Assembly: GCA_027625915.1 (NCBI GenBank)
Contig: JANTQA010000036.1
Span: 5,539,001 to 5,603,000, forward strand
DNA: 64,000 nt
Source: Anaeramoeba flamelloides
Taxonomy: Eukaryota > Metamonada > Anaeramoebidae
Reading direction: 5' to 3'
The position numbers were made by a program, and so were the translations under genes. How positions within the stretch are numbered: the stretch's first letter is position 1; every line of letters begins with the position of its first letter. Positions 12,390-24,292 of the stretch are shown here, one piece after another. Under the pieces are notes generated by a model. That model was not told the origin of the DNA. It did no database searches and worked only from the letters and a program-made list of their open reading frames with translations.

Positions 12390-12929
12390 CAAAAATTCAA
12401 AATTTTCTACACTGATAAAAGGTACCAAATAATCACAACAATACAATTTTATTTAAATAGGAAATGAATTTTTAAAAGATGAAATTCATTTTTTTATCTT
12501 TGATTTTTTGTGTTTTCATTTCATTTTGTGAATTACGTAACTTGTTTTGTTCGATCAAAAGTTTTTTCAAGATTGATATTAGGTTAAAGTTGAGTTACTA
12601 CAAATAGAAGAACTCAAATAAAATTAGTTAGTAGTATCTAACCATCTGATCGATCAACATTCCTAATAGAATTTAAACAAATTTAGCAATCAATTTTTTT
12701 TGTTTTACTCTCTCCAAAATTTATAACACACCCATGATTAATTTGTATTGATATTTATTTATTTTTTTGTTTTATGGGTATTTTAATTTATAAAAAGTGT
12801 TAACATTTCAATTAGCGAATGGTTCTAATATGACATTTCTTTGGGGAATCTTCTTGAATTGATTAAATAAGATTTTTTCTTCACAAATTGAATAATGGTG
12901 TGTTAAAAATTTTGAATTGGGGTTTAGTT
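12390..12929. mobile_element. Non-autonomous element with inverted termini (family M), copy A
   Basis: About 540 bp long. The left end reads AAAATTCAAAATTTTCTACAC and the right end reads TTAAAAATTTTGAATTGGGG followed by TTTAG, which are imperfect inverse repeats. The interior matches copies at 39300-39847 and 50092-50635, including GAATTACGTAACTTGTTT and GTTAACATTTCAATTAGCGA. No coding capacity. The exact target duplication is not clear. Confidence 0.7.
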
Positions 12930-13912
12930 AACTTCATTAAAACTTTATCAAATTAAAAAAGTCTTCATGATCCGAAGATGTACCTCTATAATTTGATTTC
13001 TAAAACTCTTTTCTTTGAAATTTCCAACAACAACATCAATTTAAATTGAGATCTTTTAATTTTTTTTTTTCGATTGTTTCTATTAAAATTTAAAAAAAAT
13101 TGACAGTTAAAAAAAAATTTTAAAAAAAGAGATAATTTTGTTCTTAGAGGATATAAGGCTATTAGATTATGGGGTGTGTTGTTGATGAAAATATTACCTA
13201 ATTTAAAATTGGCTACCTTCTCAAGACAATGGCCACTTCTAGTTTTCTTGAAAATCACAAAAAAACTCACTTTTTTAAGATATTTTAAGAAAAAAATTTT
13301 CCAACACATTCATAAATCACTGAAAGCGAGATTCCATAAAAATAAAAATGTTTTCCAATTTTTTCTTTTTATTGTTTTTGATCCAAAAATCCCAACACAA
13401 AAAGGATTCGATCTATTGGTGGATAATTAAATTTGAAAAAATGAATTATTTTAAAAATGAAAACTCATTTCTCTAAAGATGATAAGTGAGTTTGGTTGTC
13501 AAGTTGAATTGAATACTTGTGAAAATAGTGCTCTATTATCTTTGGGAAAAAAATTACTAAGAGTTACTAGTCCCTTAAAATAAAAATTAATGAACCACTC
13601 AATATTTTTAAAATAAACCTTGATTAAATTTGGAAAAAGAGTGTATCGATGAAAATAAATTCAAGAGTAACTAAATAAATAATTATTTGATTCAACACAA
13701 ATACTCAAATTCTAAATTGTGTTGAAAGTTTGTAGGAGCATTCTAAATACCAAAATTTATTGAGTTTTGCTGGAAAAAAAAAGAAAAGAAACAAAATAAA
13801 ACAAAAAAATAAAAAAATTAAATTTCCGATTTGTTTCGGATATCTTTATTTATTTGTTTTGGTTTTCTTATTTTTTTGAATCTAAGCCATAACGATCGTT
13901 TCCAAAAGTAAT
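12930..13912. other. Intergenic, 3' side of RPS29
   Basis: Open frames of about 84-107 aa on both strands near 12986-13430 have no recognisable domain, and I do not call them genes. Positions 13441-13560 share a degenerate repeat with 59215-59350. Confidence 0.45.
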
Positions 13913-14582
13913 TTAGTGGAACTATTAAAGAAGAGGAATAATGAAAAATTAAAAGAAGAAAAGGTTTGGAAAAAAAATAAATGTTTTTAATTCAAGTAAA
14001 CAATTACCAACAAAAATGAATTTAAAGTTTATAGGTGTTACACATCAAATAAAAAACAGAAAAGACTTCAAACTAATCCAAGCCTGAAGACAAATTTGGT
14101 TTTTAAAAAGTAAAGTGTAATAAATAAAAAAAAAAAAAAACAAAGATCGAATTGAAGAATGGGTTTCGATCTTTGTTTGAATTGATCTGGTTTTTGGGAG
14201 GTAACTGAAACTCGAATTAAACAACAAGCATTTTTTTGAAAATAAAAAAAAAAAAATAAAAAAGCAAATTTAGCAATTATAAAAAAAAAAAGAAAAAACA
14301 AAAAAAAACAAAAAAAGTAAAATAAAAAATTACTTTATAAAAACCAATAATTTCAGCTTTTTCTCTGAAACATCTTCTACATAACATCATTCCGTATTTT
14401 CTGATCAAACCTTGATGTGTACCACATCGGCGACTAAGTACATACAATCAAAAATAAAAAAACAAAAGGAAAAAGATAATGAGTAAATAAAAAAAAGATC
14501 CTTTGTGTTGTGAAAATATTTCTTACCAAGTTCTGCTTCCTTTTCCAAAGTTTTTTGATTTGTTTCTCCAAGTTTTACCCAT
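13913..14582 (-). CDS. RPS29: 40S ribosomal protein S29 (uS14), three exons
   Basis: Small-subunit ribosomal protein with a structural zinc site. Exons are 14582-14527, 14433-14334 and 13921-13913, all GT-AG (introns of 93 and 412 bp). They join to a 54-aa protein; the family is usually about 56 aa. It starts [19 protein letters not shown] and continues [19 protein letters not shown], then [15 protein letters not shown]. The four zinc ligands are the Cys pairs CRRC and CRRC. The [14 protein letters not shown] block is diagnostic for S29/uS14. The first junction splits the first Cys codon (TG|T). The last exon encodes only Phe-His-stop and is inferred from a pyrimidine-rich acceptor; it gives the expected length, but this exon is the least certain part. 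The ATG at 14582 lies in a different frame from the longer open frame there. Confidence 0.9.
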
Positions 14583-15958
14583 TGCAAAAGTATCGATTAA
14601 TTAATTTAAGACAAATAATAGAAAAAATGAAAATGTCGTTTTCAAACAAGATTAGTAATACTTTAGGAATTTCTAAAATCATATTTTTGTATTCACAACA
14701 CATTGCTTTTCTAAATAGTTCCTAAGTTTTGATCCTGGTTAAAGTTTTTCCAGACTTGACTGATGTTAGCATGATTTAGAAGTTTTTATACTGGTACTTG
14801 AATTGTAAATGAGAAGAAATTATCACTTCCTTTTCCAGATTTTCCTTTTCTAAATCGAGTTTTCAAAGAAGTAGCTAGTACTTTTTGATCTCTATTTGAA
14901 AATGAAGTGAAAATTTTTACCCATTACTAATTCCAACACCGGTAAGTAAAACTTAGAAAACGAAAGCTAATGGATTACAATCTCTTAAATTTGGAAAAAG
15001 GTTGTCTTTTATTTGATGTGGCTATTTGTTCTTTTATTTCTTAGCTGATCGATCATCAACTCAGTATTAATTGTAAAAGAGGATGAAAAAATAGGTTTGA
15101 ACAATTTAATCATTTTTTTTTTTTAAAAAATCCGAATTGAAGAGTCTAAGGCTAATTAGTTGGCAGGTATATTATAATGAATTTTAATTTCAGGGTTGTT
15201 AACTCAAATATTTATTTATCCTTTTGCTCAATTAACTAAAAAAAAAAAAAAATTGATTTCTCTGAAGAACCCCTTATAAAATCTATACCTAAATAAAAAT
15301 TTAAATTGAAACACCAAAAAACCCGATTTAATATTAAAGACCTGCCAACTCATTAGCCTTAGACTCTTCAATTCGGATTTTTTAAAAAAAAAAAATGATT
15401 AAATTGTTCAAACCTATTTTTTCATCCTCTTTTACAATTAACACTGAGTTGATGATCGATCAGCAAAGATCCAAAAGAAAAAGAAGCCACAAAAAAATAC
15501 AAGGGAATCTTTTTTCCAGTTTCAGAGATGGTCAACCTTAATGAAAACATAAAAATTAATACTTGATTGTAATTAGAAGAATTTCGAAATGTTTATGGCT
15601 CTTTGCTTAATTTTCTCATTTTCGTTATTGATTTGATATTTTTCATCATTTTTGTGAGGATTTGAAGAAATACAATTATCTTATCATTGTTTATTGTAAT
15701 ACCAAACTTTGATAAAATACTAATCTATTATATTGACATTTCCCTAGTTACAAAACTTGGTATCTATTTTACCTTTTCAAAATCCAACAATTCAATTTTT
15801 AATCACCCTAAAAGAAAAAAACGACACCAAATTCCCCAATTTGACTTGGACTCAGCTCAAAATATGAAAAAGTAAAAGGATAAACTGAAAAAAAATAAAA
15901 CATTTTTTCAAATTTTCTTCTTTTTTTCTTACTTTCTTTATTCTTTTAAAATAAAGCA
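14583..15958. other. Intergenic between divergent RPS29 and sorting nexin
   Basis: The region must hold both promoters, since the flanking genes point away from each other. The only distinct structure is the long inverted repeat at 15044-15464. No credible coding region is seen. Confidence 0.5.
15044..15464. mobile_element. Long inverted repeat (foldback element), 125-bp arms
   Basis: The left arm 15044-15168 starts GCTGATCGATCATCAACTCA and ends AGTTGGCAGGT. The right arm 15340-15464 is its near-exact reverse complement (ACCTGCCAACT...GATCGATCAGC). The spacer is 171 bp. The two arms differ at very few positions, which suggests a fairly recent insertion. No coding capacity. It lies in the shared upstream region of two genes. 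Confidence 0.8.
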
Positions 15959-18900
15959 ATGACTCACCAACCAGATCAAAACTTTTTAGACATGGTCTTA
16001 AACCATGACGATTCTGATGCAAGTGAATCAGAAACTTCAAGTAGTAACTCAGGTAGCAATTCAAATTCTGACTCAAACAATGATGGCACATCTAATTCGG
16101 AAGAAATTGTTCAATCAAATATTACGACTGTCGACGTTGAACAAGAAAAAACTGTTGTTATCGATCATGTAAATCTCAAGATTCTTATCTTTTACTTTCA
16201 TTTTTTTTTTCTTCAAAAGACACCAAAAATACCCAACCAACAAATTCTTGATAATTAATTTTTGTAATTTTTCCACTCTCTTTTTCAAAAAAAAAAAAAA
16301 ATACTACCCTCAAATTTGTTTAGCAAACAAACCAAATTAGCACAAAAAAGCCAAAGGATCCACAAAACAGTGACAAAAAGTCAACTTCTGAAAATGAAAG
16401 CAGCGAATCAAGTGAAAGCAAAACAGATTCATCATCAGAAGAAAATGTGAATCAAAAAAACACAAAGAAAGAAGAAAAAAAAGAAAAAGAAAACGAAAAT
16501 AAAAAAGAAAAGGTAGTCGAGATACCACTTTCAGATAATTCAAAAACATCCGAAAGTTCAAATAATGAAAACAAAAATGAAAAAGAATCCGGATCTGGAT
16601 CTGGATCTGAATCTGAATCTGAAAAAGAAAAAGAGAAAAATCCAAAAAAAAAACCCCAAGAAACTCTTGAGTCGATTACGCTTATTGAAAATAACAAGTC
16701 AGAATTAAAGATTTCTGTAGGATCACCTGAAACCATTGGAAGTGGTATGAAAAAGCATACAGTTTACCAAGTCACAACAGGCGGAAACGATAACCAAGAA
16801 GAAAAGGGAAATAAGAAGGAAAAAAAAAAAAAAAAAAAATCGAAAGGAAAAGGAGTAAAAAGAAGATACAAGGACTTTTTGTGGTTAAAAAACAACTTAA
16901 TTTTGAAGTACCCCGGTGTAGTTGTTCCAGCAATGCCGGGTAAAAAAATGACTTCCAAGTTTTCAAATGAATTTATTGAAATGAGAAGATCCAAACTTGA
17001 AATGTTTTTAAACAGAATTTCGTTGCATCCAATTTTGAGCCAAGCACAAATTTTTACTGACTTTCTCGAAAAAAATGTTACAAACATTTATAATACAAAA
17101 GTTATTAAAAAAGTTCCAAAAGACACTGTCCCCCCACTTAATGAAAAATACGAATTATTTAAGGAAAAGGAAGGAGACCAAGATTATATTAAAGAAACCA
17201 TGAAAAGATGGGAAACCCTTGGACCAATTTTGGTATGTTTTTGAATTTTTTTAATTTCCTATATTTTTTTTTTTTTTTTTTTGAGTGTGATTAACTTTGA
17301 ATGTTTTTTTTTTTTTTAATTTTTGTAAATTTAACTATCAAATTAATTAAAGTCACTCTCAAAACTCTAAAAAAATTTTTTTAAACAAAATATTTGCCTT
17401 TTGTTCAGTCATACCTTCAAACAATTTCATCTATAGTTGGTAAACACAATTGTTTGTTATTTTAAGTGGTTTGCAAGTATAAATTATACTTTATGGAATT
17501 CTTAATAATATTATTGAACTATTATTTGAAAGGTTTGTCGCAATTGTCTAAAAAAATTGTCAAATTGATTTTAATTGTAAAATAGTAATAAGAGTTCTCA
17601 TTTTCAAATATTTTTTGACTTATTTTTCCATCATTTAAGAACAAAAAATCTAATCTAAAAAATCAGATTTATTATTAGAAATTAAAATAGATTCTAAAAC
17701 ATCAAATTAAACAAAAATTAAAGTTTGTTTAATTTTACAAATATCGTCAAGGATTTTAATTGTAAACATTCGTAAAATTGAACTTTTTTTAATTTTTTGT
17801 TGCTATAATTTTCCTATTCATGCGAAATTGGCTTTAAGGATTTGGACAATAGATATTATTTCTATTTGAGTAATGTTAATTTCAGATTTCTTTAATGATC
17901 AGTGAAAAATAAGAAGAATATCCCAAAAAATTTCCCTTTTACTACTTTTTATAAAACAAACTGATTTGAAAATTTTTTTGCTGAATGGTAATATATATTT
18001 TTGACTAATAATATTCCTCTTCAAATATTTACCCCCCCCCCTTCACTTAATTAACATACTAAACTCTTTTCCAATAATTACAACCCATTTAAAAATGAAA
18101 AAAAAGATTATTTCTTTAAAAATTTGTTTCTAGGTTAATCAAATACTTTACCCTGGGTAATCTTAAATCTTTTAATTTTAGAGCGAAATATATATATATA
18201 TATATATTAAACTCAAACCTTTTATTTGTAAAAAATCCAAGTATATAATTCTAGACAACTATTGATAAGAAAGAGATTTTCTCTCTAAAATGTTTAAGAT
18301 AGAATTGTAGTTACTGTGGAAAGATTTTGGGAAATCATTAGGCTATTAAACAAAGGTTGAAAATTTTCTGATCTTCTTATTTTGAATTCAATTTTGGTAA
18401 AACAAGAAGTATTTTACGTACAAATTTGACTTTAAAAATGTTAAAGTTATTTTAGAAGAGTTTAACCAATTTTTTTGCGACTCTTTTAACCTCATAAATC
18501 CCAAAAGATCGCTTGAATCAAGGAATTATGACATTGTTAAAATAATTTGGTACAAGTAACCAAATTATTTGATCAAATAGACGTCAAAGAAAAAAGACCT
18601 TCATTTAATTCCTTAAAGGTTGGAAATTGAATAAATTCTCTTTCTTTGTTTAGAAACAATGTGCCAAAAATCAAACAGTGTTTTTGGTTTTGGTTCGAAA
18701 GAAATTAATCTCATTTTTAAAAAAAAATTAAAAAAACTTTTGATTTCTAATTTTCTTCAAAAAAAGAGAAAAGAGACCATTTATATAGGTATTTCAAAAG
18801 GTGAAAAAAGCACAATTTACAAATTACAAAATTAAGAAAAAAAAAAAAAATTTTTTTCTACTACATCGAAGTTTTGAAATTTTAGAGAGGAGTGCTTCAA

Positions 18901-21083
18901 AATCAGCCACTGTTAATAACACATAATAGATGCAGTTTTTATGTTTGATCGCCTTCTGATTTTTCTTAACAAACGTGAAATAAAAGGGGATATATAGAGA
19001 CTCATTGAAAAGTTGGATTGATCTAGTTTGCCTCTCTGAAATTTTAAACCAATTTTTGTTTCCAATGGATGAAAATGAAACCTTTAACTTTAATGTTTTC
19101 GTTAACTTCATTGGGGAATCTAAAGATATATTTGAAGATAAGTTCTTCAAAGTAACATTGAAAAATAACAAATTAGTTTCTTATTGGTTTAAATGTGTTT
19201 GTTTTCGTTTGTTTGTAATAAGTTGTTTAGAGTTAGATCTCTAGTTCTCAAAAATAAAAGGCAATTTCATATTGTTTCATTTGTTCAACAATCACCAGTT
19301 ATAATTTCTCGTTTTGGATCCCCTTCCAGACTTGAAATATGATATTTTTCTCGTGCTAAGAGGATATTAATCGTCGTTCTTCGAACTCCTCAATATCATC
19401 TTATATCACTTCGAACAATATCATTTTTTCCAATTCTTCCAGTCCAAACTTGGATTGTAACAGAGCAAAGTGATTGTTTCCAAATCGAACCAAAAAAGAA
19501 CGTAATTTAATTGTTATTTTTAAAAAAAAATTATAAAAGTTAAATATAAAAAAAAAAATATAAAAGTCAAATATAAAAAAAAATGAAAGTGTTACAAATT
19601 TTGGAATAACATTTCTCAAATTATTATTGGGAGAAAATTATTGGAAAATAATATATTTCCTAAAAAAGAAAAAAAAAAAAATTAAACCTGTTTTTTGTAA
19701 ACAGAAAATATTGTAGGATGACGATATAATAAAAAAAAAAACAAAGTATAATCTGTCGACAAACGATTTTATTAAAATTAAAATAGATTTATCTGCTATA
19801 AGCACAACATGCTAAAAATTGCAAATTTTAATGAATATAATTCTACTCGTTTCGTGTGAAAAGAAGTGGTATCATGTATGTCTGTAGTATTTCTGATCAT
19901 TGCTAGACGATATTAAAAAATGCGAAAAAATAATCTTGCAATGAACAATTCAGTATCGATTAAATACACTTGTAAAAAAATTTTTTATAAAGAAAAAATG
20001 ATAAAAACAATCACTCATTTTCTCACTCTGAAAAAAATTATATAAAATTATTAACAAAAAAATTTCATATCTTTTATTAAAAAAGATTTCATATCGTTGG
20101 TTAAAAAATTCCATAGAAACAAACAAATCAAATAAATAAATGATTGAAAACAGTTTTGGATAATTAAATACTTTATTATAATTTTGTTGAATAAAGAGGT
20201 TTGAAAATAAAATTGATCTGCTTGTTTTGGAAATGACTTACTTATGAAATTTCTTTGATAAACTAAATAAATTCAAAAAACCCTCTTCAATTAATTTGGT
20301 TATACATTTTTACCATTTTCTAAATAAGGAAATTATTAGATTTTTAATAAAAGATGATTATTGTTATTTCATTTTAATTCTTCTTCTTCTTCTTTTTCTT
20401 CTTCTTCTCCCCCACCACATTCTTCTTGATTATTTAACAATATTCTTAATAATTATAATTGTGAATGTTCTTCAAAGAAAGAAATTCAAACAGAATCCTT
20501 AAAATTCAGACAAACAAAAGAATTATATGCAAATGCCTTAGGAACTTTTGGAGAAAAGATCGATCTCTTGAGAGCTGTTGAAACAAAGATCCAATTCCAA
20601 GATGCCTATACATTTTTTGCAAAGAAATTAGCAGACATCGAAAAAATGTCAAACGAAGAATTAAAAACAGGCCAAATTCCATTTGAAGAATCGATTGATG
20701 ATTATATTAGCCTATGTAATTCTGTTAAGACAACTGAAACCACGGTTAATAAAGCAAATTCCACTTTAAAGTCTGGCCAAAACCGAGAATCGAAAACAAA
20801 AATTAAATATGAAAAGGCAAAAACCACAGGAAATAAAAAACTTAAACAAATTAAAAAAGAGTATGATACTAGTGTTGAAAATGCCAAAACTTTACAACAA
20901 CAATACTCAAAAATTGTTGCTGTTTTTGCAAACGAATTAAGGATTTTACAACAAAGAAAAGAAAGAGACATACAACAATTCTTATTAAAATTTTCCAAAG
21001 CCCAATTAACGTTATCAAAACAAATTCAACAAGCTTGGGGTGAAATAATTGAAACAATAAAATCCATTGACGAAGAATTATAA
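15959..21083 (+). CDS. PX-BAR sorting nexin (SNX1/Vps5-like), four exons
   Basis: Endosomal membrane-shaping protein, likely a retromer-type SNX-BAR subunit. Exons: 15959-16168, 16324-17232, 17409-17439 and 20482-21083, about 583 aa. Residues 1-190 are disordered, Ser/Glu/Lys-rich. The PX domain is at about 197-321, with the lipid-binding VKRRYKDF and the proline loop PAMPGKK, and a Lys-rich insert before the RRYKDF strand. A BAR domain follows at about 345-580, with AVETKIQFQDAYTFFAKKL and DDYISLCNSV at the usual spacing. Exon 3 is a 31-nt micro-exon (SYLQTISSIV) that I inferred because it supplies the missing start of BAR helix 1 in phase. The joined helix aligns in length with SNX1. Intron 3 is 3042 bp. 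The BAR part starts in the middle of a helix, so an upstream exon is required; which one is an inference. The gene is divergent from RPS29. Confidence 0.85.
18824..19620. other. Possible decayed coding fragment inside the sorting nexin intron
   Basis: Composition here is less AT-biased than the rest of the 3-kb intron. Both strands have open frames. On the minus strand, a frame at about 19320-19520 reads LVRFGNNHFALLQSKFGLEE, then a stop, then DDIEEFEERRLISS in the same frame, which looks like a broken gene. The plus strand near 19005-19180 reads MDENETFNFNVFVNFIGESK. I recognise neither. It could be the relic of a transposed or duplicated gene. Confidence 0.3.
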
Positions 21084-24000
21084 TTTTATCATTTTTGCTA
21101 TCGCTCAATCGGAGAATTAGAGAAACCAATTTAAATTGAGGATCACTTTTCTCTAATGCAATCATAAAAAAAAGAAAAAAAAAATTATTAAATATTTTTT
21201 TTAATTATTTTTCTGAAATTAAGAGAACTTTCTATTTTTTTTTTTAATAATTTTCTTTTTCCACCTTTCCATTTATTTTTTTTTTTTTATTTTTATTTTT
21301 ATTTTCCAAAGCAAGTACTTTTTTAAATCATATTTTATTAATGAAAAATTAATATTACTTTCATTGAAATAATAATTTATTAATCAGATTATTCAAAAGA
21401 ATTTTTTAAAGATTAAAACTTTCCTTGATTGAAATTTATTGTGGTTTTGTTTTATTTTGTCAATTTTTATTTCATAAAAAATATTTTTTTTTAGAGATCA
21501 AAAACACAATTACACTGTGTAATTCGTAGTTTTTATTATTTATTTCGAAATAGAAAACCAAATATGCAAAATTTTCAAAAAGCCTTTGGAATAGTACAAT
21601 AATAAAGTATTTAAAACAACACTTTGCTGAAATAGAAAACCAATTGCTCGATCATGAATTATATATGAATAATGATTAATTTATTGAGAAAGGCAATTTT
21701 TTGTCATTGTATTATTTTAATTGTTTGTTCAAGTAATTTTACAGAGAAAGTTTTATTAATTTGGATTTAGTAAAAAATATTTTTTATTTTTTTTTTATTG
21801 TAATTTAAGGGAGGAGTTTAAAATTCCTCTTACTTATGGTAAGTTTTTTTTAATTTCAAAGAATTGACTAAAAACTTTGTTTTTTCCCCATTCTTTTAAA
21901 TTATGGAAAAGCTAGGCACTCTATGGCACTTCGCAGATTCCTAAACTTGAATTTAGATTAAATATTTTTCTTTTGAAGGGTTGAAATTTAATGGGTTTTA
22001 GGATTTAAAAAATCTCAAATAATTCCGAGATCTTATTAAAAGGATAATAGTTTTTTTTTTTTTTTTGGTCTGTATTACAAATCCTTTTTTCAGATAACAT
22101 ATTAACTTGGATAAATAAGTTTGACAAAATACAAATTTTGAACCATCAAACACTTTGTTTATTTAAGCAGTATAATATTTTCTTAAAATATAATTAAATA
22201 GAATATGATTTCGATACAATACCTGGAAAATATTTAAATTTTATGGTAGCCTTGGAAGAGCAGTATTAAAAAATAGAGTAAAATCATTGAATTTACTCTA
22301 TTCTTTTGAATTCTGGAAAAAAACCATTAGATTTTTTTAATCTGAGTAATAAAAAGATAATTTCTTGAATTTTCATACGTTTATTAAATTAAAAAAAAAA
22401 AAATAGACACTCTAAAACACACCAAATCATTCCACAAGAATATTTTAGAATAATTAAAAACAAAATAAAAATATTTATTAATCATAAATATTTAAGTAAT
22501 CCATCAAGCACAACAATTCGAAAATCATAACATTTAATAATTGCTTAAATAGATACCATAACTATGTAATAAATAAAAAATCAAATAATTGATACCCTTT
22601 AATTTTAAAATATGAACATAAAGAAATTATAGAAACTATTGATAACTTTTTATAAGTCTATTCTTCCTATCAAAGGATAGATTGATATTTTTCAATAAAT
22701 AAAAAGAATTAAATTTTCTAAAATAATTTTGAACACAAGAGAGCTTAAAATTATTTTCACTAATAATAATCGTGAAATCTATGATTTTACGCATAAAAAT
22801 TACCCCAAGGGACTTTAAGAAAAAGAGCACTTAGGATGTAATTTATCCTTCCTCCTTAATAATAAAAACAATAATAAAAATAATTTTTTATCGAAGATAA
22901 ATGGGTGAAAGGGGTAAAAATACCAGATAAAAATTAATATATACCCATCAAAAATTTTCTGGATTAGTTATTTTTTATATAGCTCAAAAATATTTTGACT
23001 AAATTGAATTTTTGACAAATAAAAATGATACCTAATATTTAAAAAACAATCCACATCACCCAGAATAATTTATAAAAAACACAGCAAAAATTGATCAAGA
23101 AAGGATTTCAATTTATAAAAGAAGATGAAAACATAAAGAAAAATCTGATATTATGGGGGTTTGACCGTATAAAAGAAAAGTTGAAAGTTTTTAAAAAAAC
23201 TTTAATGAAAAAGTTTATTTTAACATATATAACTTAAAAAATATTAGATTTGAATTATAATCAATTTAGAAAAAATTGAAAACAAAAGAGTTATGGATGA
23301 AATGGACAAGATTATTTAAGAAATAATTCAATATACAAATAATATAAATAATCGTTCATGTCCTCAAGTGTATTTGAGGTGTGATCTAAAGGGCCACTTT
23401 ATTTTTTTTTTTTTCATTCTGGTTTTTAACAAGTTTCTTTGTTGAGGTGATCTTTCTTGTTTAGTTTGAAAGAAGAAAAACTATCTCTAAAAGACACATA
23501 TTCTCATCTCTTTTTATTTTTTTGGTTTGTTCTTGGTTTAATTTCGAGTATTTGTTGAAACATAAATTTCTCAATTTAAAAACTTAATTTAATAAAACCA
23601 AAAATTGAATCAAAAAAATATATAAAAAAATGAAAAATTAAAGATTCAACACTGATTCACTTTGGGTTCGCTTTCTTTTCACAAACAGATCAGTGAATGG
23701 TGTTTTAGTTTCCAAGTTTCAGTATCTCTGATGACACTCATAAAAGCATTTTTAATTAAGGTTCAACAATTAAAAATTTTTCAAAATGGTAAAAGGTGCC
23801 TACTTTATTAAAAAAAAAACTGATTCTCAAAAATTTTGTCAAAAAATTAAGATACATATTTTTTTTGCTTTTTTTCAAAAAAGTCGTATTTTTTGCCAAA
23901 TCTTTAATTTTTTTCACTCTTTCATTTTTTTTTAAAGACTGTAACTTTCAGAGATTTCTATAATCAGAGTAAAAATATTTTCTTATACATCGTTTATGAA

Positions 24001-24292
24001 TAATAGTTTACAAGATTTAGAAACTTTGTATTAAAAAAATTAAAAAGCGTGAAAAGTACCTAATGGCAAAGTTAAAAAATACTCCTTCAATCGAATATTC
24101 CACCCAAAATTTGTGTTCAGTTTTTTTTTTGTTTCCTATACACAACCAAATAAAACAAAACAAAACAAAACAAAACAAAAAAAAATAACGATGAATTGAA
24201 AAAGAAAAGAAAAAGAGTAAAAAATAAAATTGGTTACAAACAATTTCTTTTATTATTTCAAAAAGAAATGGAATTTTAAAGAAATTATAAAA
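21084..24292. other. Intergenic with LINE and hairpin-repeat debris
   Basis: The sorting nexin ends at 21083. A partial hairpin-family copy (CTAGGCACTCTATGGCACTT) lies at 21889-21930, and a fuller one plus a LINE remnant at 22275-22860. The stretch 22900-24290 holds no gene that I can support. Confidence 0.5.
22275..22860 (+). mobile_element. 5'-truncated, decayed LINE 3' end (copy 1) next to hairpin repeat
   Basis: It aligns along its length to 40510-41036. Shared blocks include AAATATTTATTAATCA, ATATGAACATAAAGAAAT, and GTGAAATCTATGATTTTACG followed by CATAAAAA. In this copy the frame corresponding to the zinc-knuckle segment of the other copy has several stops and frame changes, and the first Cys pair is reduced to CPL. 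It ends in an A-rich stretch. The 5' part joins the CAGAATTC hairpin family at 22275-22320. Confidence 0.6.

Noticed and set aside
12986-13430. Overlapping open frames on both strands (84-107 aa)
   Set aside because: No recognisable motif, no splice support, and codon content like the surrounding AT-rich DNA.
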